Shown: one piece after another, positions 7,645-13,796 of the stretch
How the letters are laid out: each line of letters opens with the position of its first letter
Position numbering within the stretch: position 1 is the first letter of the stretch
Assembly (NCBI GenBank): GCA_015231685.1
Contig: JADGBA010000011.1
Location: 1 to 18,202, forward strand
Length of the DNA: 18,202 nt
Direction: 5' to 3'
Origin: Candidatus Omnitrophota bacterium
Lineage (GTDB): Bacteria > Omnitrophota > Gorgyraeia > 2-02-FULL-51-18 > JAGOUK01
The notes under the pieces: generated by a model
Database searches by the model: none
Seen by the model: the letters and a program-made list of their open reading frames with translations, nothing else
What the model was told of the DNA's origin: nothing
Position numbers and translations under genes: made by a program

Positions 7645-8732
7645 TACAGGTTTCTTCGCATCTGAACGGTGCCCACAGCCAGAAAGATGACGTTGGGCAG
7701 CCACGCCGCTGCGATGGGTGGCAGCGCGCCGCCCTTGCCCAGGGCGGCTGAGAAGGCGGCGGTCGCGTAGTAGGCCATGATAACGGCGACACCGACCCCG
7801 AGGCTGATCATCGCTCCTCCACGTCGGGCGGCGATCGCCATCGGCGCGGTGACCAGGAGCAGGATCAGGCAGGCAAAGGGCCGCGCGAATTTCTGATGCA
7901 ATTCCATGAGAAGTCGTGAAGACACCGCGAATCCGGTGATGCGGGAATCTTCAAGGTAGGCTTTGAGCTGGCGGAAGCTCATGTATTCCGGCTGAGTGAA
8001 CTGATTGACGAAGACCTCCGGCTTTTCGTGAATATCAGAAACCTGGCGCTCGGCATGACGCGGCTGTTTCAGGATGTCCCCCTCTTCATTAACCTCGTAT
8101 TCCAGAACATCATAAAAAACCCACACACCATTTTGGTACACAGCGCGCTGGGCTGTAGTCTTGGATTTGAGATGCAAATCATCAAAATGCTCAAGGACAA
8201 TGACGTCGTAGAGTGATTTTGTGGCGAGTGCCAATTCGCGCGCGTAAATCATGCGGTTTCCCCGGGCCAACAGCGTCACGTTTTGAATGCTGCGTTGGCC
8301 GAGCGCCGTTTTTTGCTTCTCGATAAGGCCGTATTTGATGGATGAGGTGACTACGGTGGAGAAAGGGGTGACGCTTTCGTTCATGAGAATGAGACCCGCG
8401 CTGACGAGAAGACCGATATAAAACACCGGAAAGAGGATTTTGAGGCCGGATAAGCCGTTGGCCTTAAGAGCGGTGATTTCGTTGTGACGGCCGAGTTGGC
8501 TTAGAGAGTAGAGCGAGGCGATGATGATTGCCGCCGGAAGAGTCTGGTTAAGGATGACGGGAATCATGCTTGCGTAATAGAGACCGATGACCCGGAGAGG
8601 TGTCTCACTTGCGAGAAAATTATCCAGATGGTTGAGGCAGTCGACGATGACAAACATGCTGACAAACAGGCCCGCACAAAATAGGAACGGCGTCAAAAAA
8701 TTACCTGTCACGTAACGCGTGGTGATCTTCAA
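7644..8732 (-). CDS. lptG: LPS export permease LptG (YjgP/YjgQ family)
   Basis: A 362-residue inner-membrane permease, second half of the LptFG pair that with LptB2 extracts lipopolysaccharide from the inner membrane. Hydrophobic segments are at about 12-31, 48-77 and 98-118, then a hydrophilic periplasmic beta-jellyroll part (about 125-275), then three more segments (about 286-302, 308-330, 338-357). The coupling motif SQLGRHNEITALKANGLS follows the second segment. I place the start at TTG 8732, because it overlaps the lptF stop as TTGA and gives MKITTRYV, like the lptF N terminus. The longer open frame up to 8861 would overlap lptF and adds a low-quality leader. The stop codon touches the terminator hairpin. 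Confidence 0.9.
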   Translation of the reverse strand: MKITTRYVTGNFLTPFLFCAGLFVSMFVIVDCLNHLDNFLASETPLRVIGLYYASMIPVILNQTLPAAIIIASLYSLSQLGRHNEITALKANGLSGLKILFPVFYIGLLVSAGLILMNESVTPFSTVVTSSIKYGLIEKQKTALGQRSIQNVTLLARGNRMIYARELALATKSLYDVIVLEHFDDLHLKSKTTAQRAVYQNGVWVFYDVLEYEVNEEGDILKQPRHAERQVSDIHEKPEVFVNQFTQPEYMSFRQLKAYLEDSRITGFAVSSRLLMELHQKFARPFACLILLLVTAPMAIAARRGGAMISLGVGVAVIMAYYATAAFSAALGKGGALPPIAAAWLPNVIFLAVGTVQMRRNL

Positions 8733-9826
8733 CGGCCCAAAACCCTTTTGTGAAGCCAAAGACCCGTCAGAAAGAACGCCAGATTCGGAAAGTGGAGGGC
8801 CACGATCGGCGGGAGCGCGCGGGTCTGCGCGGCACTGGAGGCGCCGATGAGAAGCGCCCAATAGAATGTGCCCAGAATCAGGGCGATGGCGAATCCCACA
8901 GTCTTTTCGGAACGGTGGACGCGGATGGCCAGCGGGATGGAAATAAACACCAGGCAGAAGGCGGCAAAACCCATGGCGATTTTCTTATGGATCTCGGTGA
9001 GCGCGTACGGATCGATAAAACCTTCGTTCTTGAGTCGGTTAAACTGGGTCCAGAGCTCCCGGAGGGTCAGTTCCTTGCGCTTCTTCTCCATGGGTTCGCG
9101 GAACTTGAGGTTCGAGATATCCAGCGGCAGATAATAGGTCCCGAAGCGGAGTTTGTAGAAGCGCCCGGGATCGTTGGCGTCGGGCTCATCGCTGGCGCCG
9201 TTGGAAAGCTTCAACTTGATCACGTTCTGCTCCGGCAGCGGTATGAGCTCGCCCTCCTCCGCGATGATGGTGCGGGTGGGGCCGTTCTTCTGGGGTTGAT
9301 AGATGCGAATCTGTTTGAGCTTGTTTTCTTCGATGCGGTGAATGAAGAGAACGATGTCCTGAAAGCTTTTGATGAACACACCTTCTTCAAGGAGTGCTGT
9401 AGGGGAGCGGAGGCTGATTTCTGAAGAAACCCGGCGCATCATAAAATGACACCGCGAGGCGATCTGATCGTTGAGGTAAAAAGAGAACAGTGAGAGGATC
9501 ACCGCAACCCAGAGAATGGGCCGGACAATGCGCGCCAGGGACACGCCGCTGGCGCGGAGGGCGACGAGTTCCGAATCCGCGCTCATTCGCCCGAAAGTCA
9601 GGAGCGCGGCGACGGAAGCCGCCATTGGAATAGTGAAGACAAAGATGAACGGTGTCAGATACACAAAGATCTGCAAGATCCTCAGAATATCGACGCCCCG
9701 GTTGATGACCAAATCGAACATTTTGGAAAAAAGGTTTCCTAAAAGGAGCATGAAGGTCAGCACGATCAGAATGGTGATAAAGTTGGTCAAAAACTCCTCG
9801 AGGATGTAATTACGGAGAATTTTCAT
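8729..9826 (-). CDS. lptF: LPS export permease LptF (YjgP/YjgQ family)
   Basis: A 365-residue inner-membrane permease of the LPS transport complex, with the same architecture as its downstream partner. Predicted segments are about 13-35, 50-75, 100-118, 283-301, 309-331 and 343-358, with a periplasmic domain between them. The family motif FGRMSADSELVALRASGVS is at 78-96. The start ATG 9826 was chosen because it overlaps the comF stop as ATGA and gives MKILRNYILEEF, the usual LptF beginning. A GGAGG lies upstream at moderate distance. Assignment of F versus G rests on order and slight motif differences and could be swapped. Its presence argues for an LPS-bearing outer membrane. Confidence 0.9.
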   Translation of the reverse strand: MKILRNYILEEFLTNFITILIVLTFMLLLGNLFSKMFDLVINRGVDILRILQIFVYLTPFIFVFTIPMAASVAALLTFGRMSADSELVALRASGVSLARIVRPILWVAVILSLFSFYLNDQIASRCHFMMRRVSSEISLRSPTALLEEGVFIKSFQDIVLFIHRIEENKLKQIRIYQPQKNGPTRTIIAEEGELIPLPEQNVIKLKLSNGASDEPDANDPGRFYKLRFGTYYLPLDISNLKFREPMEKKRKELTLRELWTQFNRLKNEGFIDPYALTEIHKKIAMGFAAFCLVFISIPLAIRVHRSEKTVGFAIALILGTFYWALLIGASSAAQTRALPPIVALHFPNLAFFLTGLWLHKRVLGR

Positions 9827-10515
9827 GAGCCGGAACCCTCCGCGAGAGAAAAAAACACGGTCTCCCGGGCGCCCGCAGCCATGAGTGCCCGGTGGCATTC
9901 GGCGGCAGTGGCGCCTGTGGTGGTTACGTCATCGGTGACAAGGATCCGGGCCCGCAAAGGTACGGGGGAGGAGGCGATGGATTGCGATGCCGCCGTCAAA
10001 CGCTGAGCCCGCGAGAGCGAGGTTTGTTTGGGGACGGTACGAATGCGCTTCAGAAGATTTACGGCCGGGCAGCCAAGAAAGCGGGCGAGGCCGTCCCGGA
10101 TTCTGGCGGACGGCCCTTCGTCCGGCAGCCACCCCGAGGCCCGATGCGTCGGCGCACAGGCGACCCCGTCAAAACAGCCCAACTGGGGAAGAATGAGGTC
10201 CAGGTGATCGCGCATCAAGTGGAATAGGACTTTTTCCGCGCGCGGGTCATGATTAATCTTGAATTTCCAGATCAGTTTTTTGGCTGTACCCAGGTAGCGA
10301 AGCGGTGAGGGTATGCGGAAAGCGGCTGTTCCCGCAGGTAGAAGGCCTTCTGCAGAGGCGGCCGGCAAGGCGAGGGGCAGCTTGCGATGGCACCCCGGGC
10401 ACAGGGGTAAGGTTGGTTCCAGCGATAGCCACTCATCGCAAAGAACACAGTGGGTCGGGTAAAGAACACCGGCCGCAACACGAACAAAGGAATAAATGGG
10501 AGAAATCAGGGCCAT
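9823..10515 (-). CDS. comF: ComF-family phosphoribosyltransferase-like protein
   Basis: A 230-residue ComF/GntX-type protein. Family members are linked to DNA uptake in competent bacteria, and their biochemical role is unsettled. An N-terminal zinc ribbon is visible (C23, C26, C39, C42: CVLC and CPGC). The C-terminal PRPP-binding loop is ILVTDDVTTTGAT (191-203), and KQTSLSRAQR (163-172) matches the usual Q-x-x-L-S-x-x-x-R element. The usual RGFNQ motif after the P-x-x-R segment is replaced by EGPSA (133-137). The ATG at 10515 fits family length. The frame stays open to 10569 through the upstream repeat, but that would encode repeat DNA. No good ribosome site precedes the ATG. First gene of the comF-lptF-lptG operon. 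Confidence 0.85.
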   Translation of the reverse strand: MALISPIYSFVRVAAGVLYPTHCVLCDEWLSLEPTLPLCPGCHRKLPLALPAASAEGLLPAGTAAFRIPSPLRYLGTAKKLIWKFKINHDPRAEKVLFHLMRDHLDLILPQLGCFDGVACAPTHRASGWLPDEGPSARIRDGLARFLGCPAVNLLKRIRTVPKQTSLSRAQRLTAASQSIASSPVPLRARILVTDDVTTTGATAAECHRALMAAGARETVFFSLAEGSGS

Positions 10516-10525
10516 ATCGTAGGTA

Positions 10526-10531
10526 AATATA
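10526..10531 (-). promoter_or_regulatory. Candidate -10 box for comF-lptF-lptG
   Basis: On the minus strand TATATT (10531 to 10526) lies only ten bases before the comF ATG. If used, transcripts would begin a few bases before the start codon. No convincing -35 is seen because the palindromic repeat occupies that position. Confidence 0.3.
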
Positions 10532-10540
10532 CCATATATG

Positions 10541-10615
10541 ATGGGGACTGTCCCCATGATGGTCGCCACCCCGAACGGGGACTGTCCCCCATGATGGTCG
10601 CCACCCCGGGTGGGG
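10541..10615. repeat. Two tandem copies of a GGGGACTGTCCCC-containing repeat
   Basis: Copy 1 (10543-10573) and copy 2 (10577-10608) share GGGGACTGTCCCC followed by ATGATGGTCGCCACCCCG. Copy 2 has one additional C. Copy 1 is a 17-nt perfect inverted repeat around a central T (10541-10557). A further GC-rich inverted stretch (CACCCCGGGTG) closes the array. The form, a short palindrome repeated in an intergenic region between divergent genes, is that of REP-type elements. Repeats with this core are often spread by RAYT transposases, but no transposase is in this window. Confidence 0.75.
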
Positions 10616-10658
10616 CAGCCGCCGCCAAAATGATGAGGTCAGCCTCCGCCGCCTCATG

Positions 10659-10664
10659 TAGAAT
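10659..10664 (+). promoter_or_regulatory. Candidate -10 box for nth (leaderless arrangement)
   Basis: TAGAAT at 10659-10664, the same hexamer as in the tRNA promoter, is followed by six bases and then the nth ATG. That spacing would put the transcription start at or next to the A of the ATG. There is no Shine-Dalgarno sequence in front of nth, which agrees with a leaderless mRNA. No good -35 is seen. Confidence 0.35.
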
Positions 10665-10670
10665 ACCCGG

Positions 10671-11327
10671 ATGCGGATCGGAGATTTGAAACGGGTGTTC
10701 CGAATTCTGGATGACTGGTCCTCAGAGTGGACCGTTCCGGTGGTGACGCTTGTGGCGCTGACCGGGAAAGGGCCGTTTCGGGTGCTGATCTCGTGCCTTC
10801 TCAGTCTGAGAACCCAGGACGAGACAACGGCCGGCGCAGTCCGGCGGCTCTTTGAAGTCGCGGACACTCCCGGAACAATAGCCGCGCTCCCGGTCTCGAG
10901 AATTGAAAAGCTTATCTATCCGGTTGGGTTTTATAAGACGAAGGCCGGGGTGCTGAAGCGTGTTTCTGAGGATATTCTACGCCGCCATGGGGGGAGGGTT
11001 CCGGATGACATGGAAGAACTTCTCCGATTCAAGGGGGTCGGGCGAAAAACCGCCAATCTGGTTCTTTCGGAGGGTTTCGGGCAGGATGCGATTTGCGTGG
11101 ATACGCATGTGCACCGGATTACAAATCGCTGGGGACTGGTGCAGACTCCGAATCCCGAGGCGACCGAGTTCGCCTTAAGAAAGGTTTTGCCCAGACCCTA
11201 CTGGCGAACCATCAACAAATTGCTCGTCGCGTTCGGCCAGCAGCATTGCAGGCCACTGTCGCCTCATTGCAGTTTGTGCCGATTGACGGATGTTTGTCCC
11301 AAAATCGGCGTGACGCGGCGGCGTTGA
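10671..11327 (+). CDS. nth: Endonuclease III, DNA glycosylase/AP lyase
   Basis: A 218-residue base-excision repair enzyme that removes oxidised pyrimidines and nicks the abasic site. The helix-hairpin-helix LLRFKGVGRKTANLVL (117-132) carries the catalytic lysine K126, and D144 in VDTHVHR is the second catalytic residue. The C-terminal 4Fe-4S cluster ligands are C193, C200, C203 and C209 (C-x6-C-x2-C-x5-C). All key residues are present. The ATG at 10671 gives the normal length but has no Shine-Dalgarno sequence. It is divergent from comF and is followed 20 nt later by a deaminase gene. Confidence 0.96.
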   Translation: MRIGDLKRVFRILDDWSSEWTVPVVTLVALTGKGPFRVLISCLLSLRTQDETTAGAVRRLFEVADTPGTIAALPVSRIEKLIYPVGFYKTKAGVLKRVSEDILRRHGGRVPDDMEELLRFKGVGRKTANLVLSEGFGQDAICVDTHVHRITNRWGLVQTPNPEATEFALRKVLPRPYWRTINKLLVAFGQQHCRPLSPHCSLCRLTDVCPKIGVTRRR

Positions 11328-11347
11328 ATCGATACGGAGGTTACGGA

Positions 11348-11788
11348 ATGGATGAATGGATGCGGGAGGCCATCAAAGAGGCTCAGATGGGGCTTGCTGA
11401 GGGAGGCATCCCCATCGGCGCGGTGCTGGTGCACAAGGGCGCCATTATCGGAAGAGGGCATAACCGAAGGGTTCAAAAGGGGAGCGTTATTCTTCACGGG
11501 GAGATGGACGCGCTGGAAAATGCAGGCCGACAGACGGCCGGGATTTATCGGGAGTGTGTGATGGTCACCACCCTCTCTCCCTGCGCAATGTGCTCTGGCG
11601 CCATGATTCTTTACGGGATTCCCAAAGTCGTGATCGGTGAGAACACCACCTTTATGGGCGCTGAGGAATGGTTACGCAAAATGGGTGTGGCGGTCGAGGT
11701 TTTGAACAGCGTTGAATGCATCGATATGATGAGGGCCTTTATTCGCGACAAACCTCACTTGTGGAATGAGGATATCGGCGAGTTGTGA
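11348..11788 (+). CDS. Nucleobase deaminase, Fcy1-like cytosine deaminase
   Basis: A 146-residue zinc-dependent deaminase of the CDA/TadA fold. Zinc and catalytic residues are H50 and E52 (HGE) and C79/C82 in SPCAMC. From memory of the yeast enzyme, the match to Fcy1 cytosine deaminase runs the whole length: GGIPIGA, GRGHN-R-QKGS, LHGEM-LEN-GR, TTLSPC-MC-GA, YGIP, GEN, and the C-terminal WNEDIGE. The residues that contact cytosine in yeast (Asn in GHN and Asp in EDIGE) are present here as N39 and D142. TadA instead has HAE and lacks this C terminus. Expected reaction: cytosine to uracil plus ammonia. The start is ATG 11348 with GGAGG at 11336-11340. The longer open frame from 11093 overlaps nth and is not used. 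Confidence 0.85.
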   Translation: MDEWMREAIKEAQMGLAEGGIPIGAVLVHKGAIIGRGHNRRVQKGSVILHGEMDALENAGRQTAGIYRECVMVTTLSPCAMCSGAMILYGIPKVVIGENTTFMGAEEWLRKMGVAVEVLNSVECIDMMRAFIRDKPHLWNEDIGEL

Positions 11789-11809
11789 GGCTGCTGGCCG
11801 GGGGACCGA

Positions 11810-11890
11810 ATGAATAAGACGGTGTTTCTTCAAAGCTTTGGTTGTCAGATGGACGCAGTATTATGCGACCATCGTGCCTTATTTGTGTAG
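11810..11890 (+). pseudogene. 5' remnant of a miaB-like gene
   Basis: A 26-codon open frame begins MNKTVFLQSFGCQMDA, which is the standard N terminus of MiaB-type methylthiotransferases (cysteine in FGCQM). After codon 16 the similarity ends and the frame runs into unrelated residues and a TAG stop. It starts 21 bases after the deaminase stop with a G-rich ribosome site, so it looks like the original start of a miaB gene in this operon. An intact miaB lies at 13718. Over 36 aligned bases (GTGTTT to GCA/GCG) the two match at 27 by my count, so this is not a recent exact duplication. Confidence 0.7.
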
Positions 11891-11946
11891 GATTTGGTGA
11901 GCTTGTGCGGGGAAAAAAACTATATTAAAAATGGCTATAAATATAT

Positions 11947-11975
11947 TCGACATTTCTCTAATTAATGAGTATAAT
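11947..11975 (+). promoter_or_regulatory. Near-consensus sigma-70 promoter of the AAA+ ATPase gene
   Basis: TCGACA (11947-11952, five of six to TTGACA) is followed by a 17-base spacer and a perfect TATAAT (11970-11975). The start of transcription is expected near 11982, giving a leader of about 27 bases that includes AGGAGG (11999-12004) four bases before the ATG. This is the strongest promoter in the window. Confidence 0.7.
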
Positions 11976-11999
11976 TACTCATAGTAGTGAGTAATTATA
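11965..11999. promoter_or_regulatory. Operator-like inverted repeats over the ATPase promoter
   Basis: TATAATTACTCA (11970-11981) and TGAGTAATTATA (11988-11999) form a perfect 12-bp inverted repeat with a 6-base centre. A second, overlapping inverted repeat is ATGAGTA (11965-11971) with TACTCAT (11976-11982). Together there are three TGAGTA half-sites (11966, 11976 inverted, 11988), the outer two 22 bases apart on the same strand, about two helical turns. The repeat covers the -10 box and start site. Since transcription would begin inside it, it is more likely a protein-binding operator than an RNA hairpin. Confidence 0.65.
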
Positions 12000-12008
12000 G
12001 GAGGATAC

Positions 12009-13193
12009 ATGTATAAACGAAATATGGTTGAAATTGTCCGCAATCGTTTGGCTGAAAAGAGACGCCTTATTCAGGTTATATTGGGTCCGCGCCAGGTGGG
12101 CAAGACGACGGCTATCCAACAGGTTATCCAAGACTTGACGGTGCCATCTCATTATGCCGCGGCCGATTTACCGGCTCCGCCGGATACGGGATGGATAGCC
12201 AGACAGTGGGAAATGGCTAGGATGAAAAGAGAAGCGTCAAAGCCGGTTGTTCTTGTTTTGGACGAAATTCAGAAAGTCGCGCATTGGTCTGATGAGGTCA
12301 AACGCCTGTGGGATGAAGATAGCCGCTTGAACAGCGATATTTATGTTGTCCTTCTGGGGTCGTCATCTCTATTGATCCAGAAAGGATTAAGCGAGAGTCT
12401 GGCGGGGCGGTTTGAACTTGTTCGTTTTCCCCATTGGTCGTGGGTTGAAATGCGGGATTGTTTCGGCTTATCTTTAGAGCAGTATGTCTATTTTGGAGGA
12501 TATCCGGCCTCGGCATCCCTTATGCAAGACGAAAATCGTTGGGGGCAATATGTCCGTGATTCATTGATCGAAACCGCCCTATCAAAGGATATCCTTCTTT
12601 TAAACCGCGTTGAAAAACCTGTTTTACTGCGGCAACTATTTGTGCTGGCTTGTGAATATAGCGGTCAGATACTATCGTACCAAAAAATCTTAGGACAATT
12701 GCAGGATGTGGGCAATACGGTAACGATTGCACATTATCAAAAGCTCCTCGAGGCTGCCTTTCTGATCCAGGGACTGCAAAAGTGGTCGGGTAAAGCGGTT
12801 CGCTCAAGGAGTTCAAGCCCCAAGTGGCTTGCCTTGAATTCCGGACTTGTAAGTGCCCTGTCTAACCGGACTTTTAATGAGTGGCGCGGCGATCCTGCTC
12901 AGTGGGGCAGGCTTGTGGAAACGGGCGTCGGGGCTCATTTAGCAAATCAATGTATATTAAACGGCGTTGTTATCTATTATTGGCGCGACGGAAATAATGA
13001 GGTTGATTTTGTATTGTGCAAAGGCAACGCCCTGACTGCTATTGAAGTAAAAAGCGGGCAGAAGCGCATAGAATCAAAGGGTTTGGCGGCATTTAAGAAG
13101 CAGTATTCCCACGCTCGTACGTTGGTAGTTGGAACTGGTGGTGTGGCGCTGAAGGAATTCTTTGAGACTCCGATCGTGAAATTGATAGCATGA
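12009..13193 (+). CDS. AAA+ ATPase with DUF4143-type C-terminal domain (COG1373-like)
   Basis: A 394-residue protein of the ATPase family that combines an AAA_14 domain and DUF4143. The Walker A loop is GPRQVGKTT (26-34), Walker B is VVLVLDEIQK (80-89), a sensor-like VVLLGSSS is at 113-120, and a possible arginine finger is R134 in SLAGR. Residues about 155-300 are helical. The C-terminal part has D333 in NEVDF and E346/K348 in AIEVKSG, the D-(x)n-E-x-K pattern of PD-(D/E)XK nucleases. Function in the family is not established, and activity of the nuclease-like site is unproven. It has a strong ribosome site and its own promoter/operator. Codon use is more AT-rich than in its neighbours, suggesting transfer. 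No partner toxin or transposase is adjacent. Confidence 0.88.
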   Translation: MYKRNMVEIVRNRLAEKRRLIQVILGPRQVGKTTAIQQVIQDLTVPSHYAAADLPAPPDTGWIARQWEMARMKREASKPVVLVLDEIQKVAHWSDEVKRLWDEDSRLNSDIYVVLLGSSSLLIQKGLSESLAGRFELVRFPHWSWVEMRDCFGLSLEQYVYFGGYPASASLMQDENRWGQYVRDSLIETALSKDILLLNRVEKPVLLRQLFVLACEYSGQILSYQKILGQLQDVGNTVTIAHYQKLLEAAFLIQGLQKWSGKAVRSRSSSPKWLALNSGLVSALSNRTFNEWRGDPAQWGRLVETGVGAHLANQCILNGVVIYYWRDGNNEVDFVLCKGNALTAIEVKSGQKRIESKGLAAFKKQYSHARTLVVGTGGVALKEFFETPIVKLIA

Positions 13194-13370
13194 AATTATT
13201 AGTAAGAGTTCGCTGTTTTGTAGGGTAGCTTTTTTCAGATGAATATCCTTGCCCTTGAAGCGATTATAAGGCTTATTCGCTTCACGGCCCCTTGAGGGGT
13301 AGGGATCCGGCGGCGGCCGGAGTGTGCATTACGACATTCTTTGGCCGAAGGGCGCGACCGAGTAGGGGCC

Positions 13371-13796
13371 ATGCACGATATCAAGTGCAAGAATTCCATG
13401 GTTCGAGCGGAAATGATCGAGCTGGATCTTTTTGCCATTATTGAGAAATTAACTCAAAACCAGGACATACTGAAAGTCCGTTTGGCGCAACTCGTCAAAG
13501 TTCAGGCGGAACCCTGCGAGGCGTTTGTTGAAATGATCCGGGAGCAGAACCGCCTGATCCAGGACAACCTGCGGCGGCAAAAGAAACAAGCGGACGCTTA
13601 CGATGCCCGGGAGAAACAGAAAGGGTACCAGCAGTATGTGCGCGAAGTCCTGAACCGGTTTGATGACGCGAAAGAGGAGTCGGATCCTATCCGCTCGTTT
13701 TTAGAAGGGAATAAACTATGTCAGAAGAAGTTTCTGGAGGAAATAAAGGTCAGCGACCCCTCAGGGTGTTTATCGCAACCTTTGGATGTCAGATGA
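13371..13796 (+). CDS. Uncertain small ORF, charged coiled-coil-like protein
   Basis: An unrecognised open frame of 141 codons from ATG 13371 (151 from TTG 13341). The product would be rich in Lys, Arg, Glu, Asp and Gln, with long helical stretches around EMIREQNRLIQDNLRRQKKQ and YQQYVREVLNRFDDAKEE, so it may form coiled coils. No known domain is seen. No start has a well-placed ribosome site (AGGGG lies only two bases before 13371). Its last 79 bases overlap the start of miaB in another frame, and the tail KVSDPSGCLSQPLDVR is probably read from miaB sequence. It may be a real small gene, a degraded 3' fragment or chance. If it is not a gene, 13194-13717 is non-coding. The 13194-13370 stretch holds a T-run (13230-13236) and two small inverted repeats but no clear promoter. 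Confidence 0.4.
   Translation: MHDIKCKNSMVRAEMIELDLFAIIEKLTQNQDILKVRLAQLVKVQAEPCEAFVEMIREQNRLIQDNLRRQKKQADAYDAREKQKGYQQYVREVLNRFDDAKEESDPIRSFLEGNKLCQKKFLEEIKVSDPSGCLSQPLDVR

Larger units (their letters stand above)
11858..13717 (+). other. Probable acquired segment interrupting the deaminase-miaB junction
   Basis: From just after the miaB remnant, base composition changes: 11858-12010 is AT-rich and the ATPase gene uses many A/T third positions, in contrast to the GC-rich genes on both sides. The segment carries its own promoter and operator, one AAA+ ATPase gene and an uncertain ORF, and ends at the intact miaB. I see no terminal inverted repeats, no target duplication and no integrase or transposase. 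Entry by homologous recombination is the simplest reading. The right-hand edge is not sharp, since composition is back to the local level by about 13280. Confidence 0.45.

Noticed and set aside
8750..9424. 224-codon plus-strand open frame across lptF
   Set aside because: Antisense shadow of the LptF gene, with no recognisable domain or ribosome site.
10541..10615. Possible CRISPR start
   Set aside because: Only two repeat copies, a spacer of about three bases and no cas genes. A REP-like repeat explains it better.
11864..11877. Minus-strand CACGATGGTCGC resembling part of the repeat at 10556-10567
   Set aside because: Only about 12 bases with one mismatch and without the GGGGACTGTCCCC palindrome, so chance similarity is likely.
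13257..13283. Inverted repeat GAAGCGA...TCGCTTC as terminator or element end after the ATPase
   Set aside because: The stem is 7 bp with a wide loop and no following T-run. No matching copy occurs at the other end of the ATPase segment.
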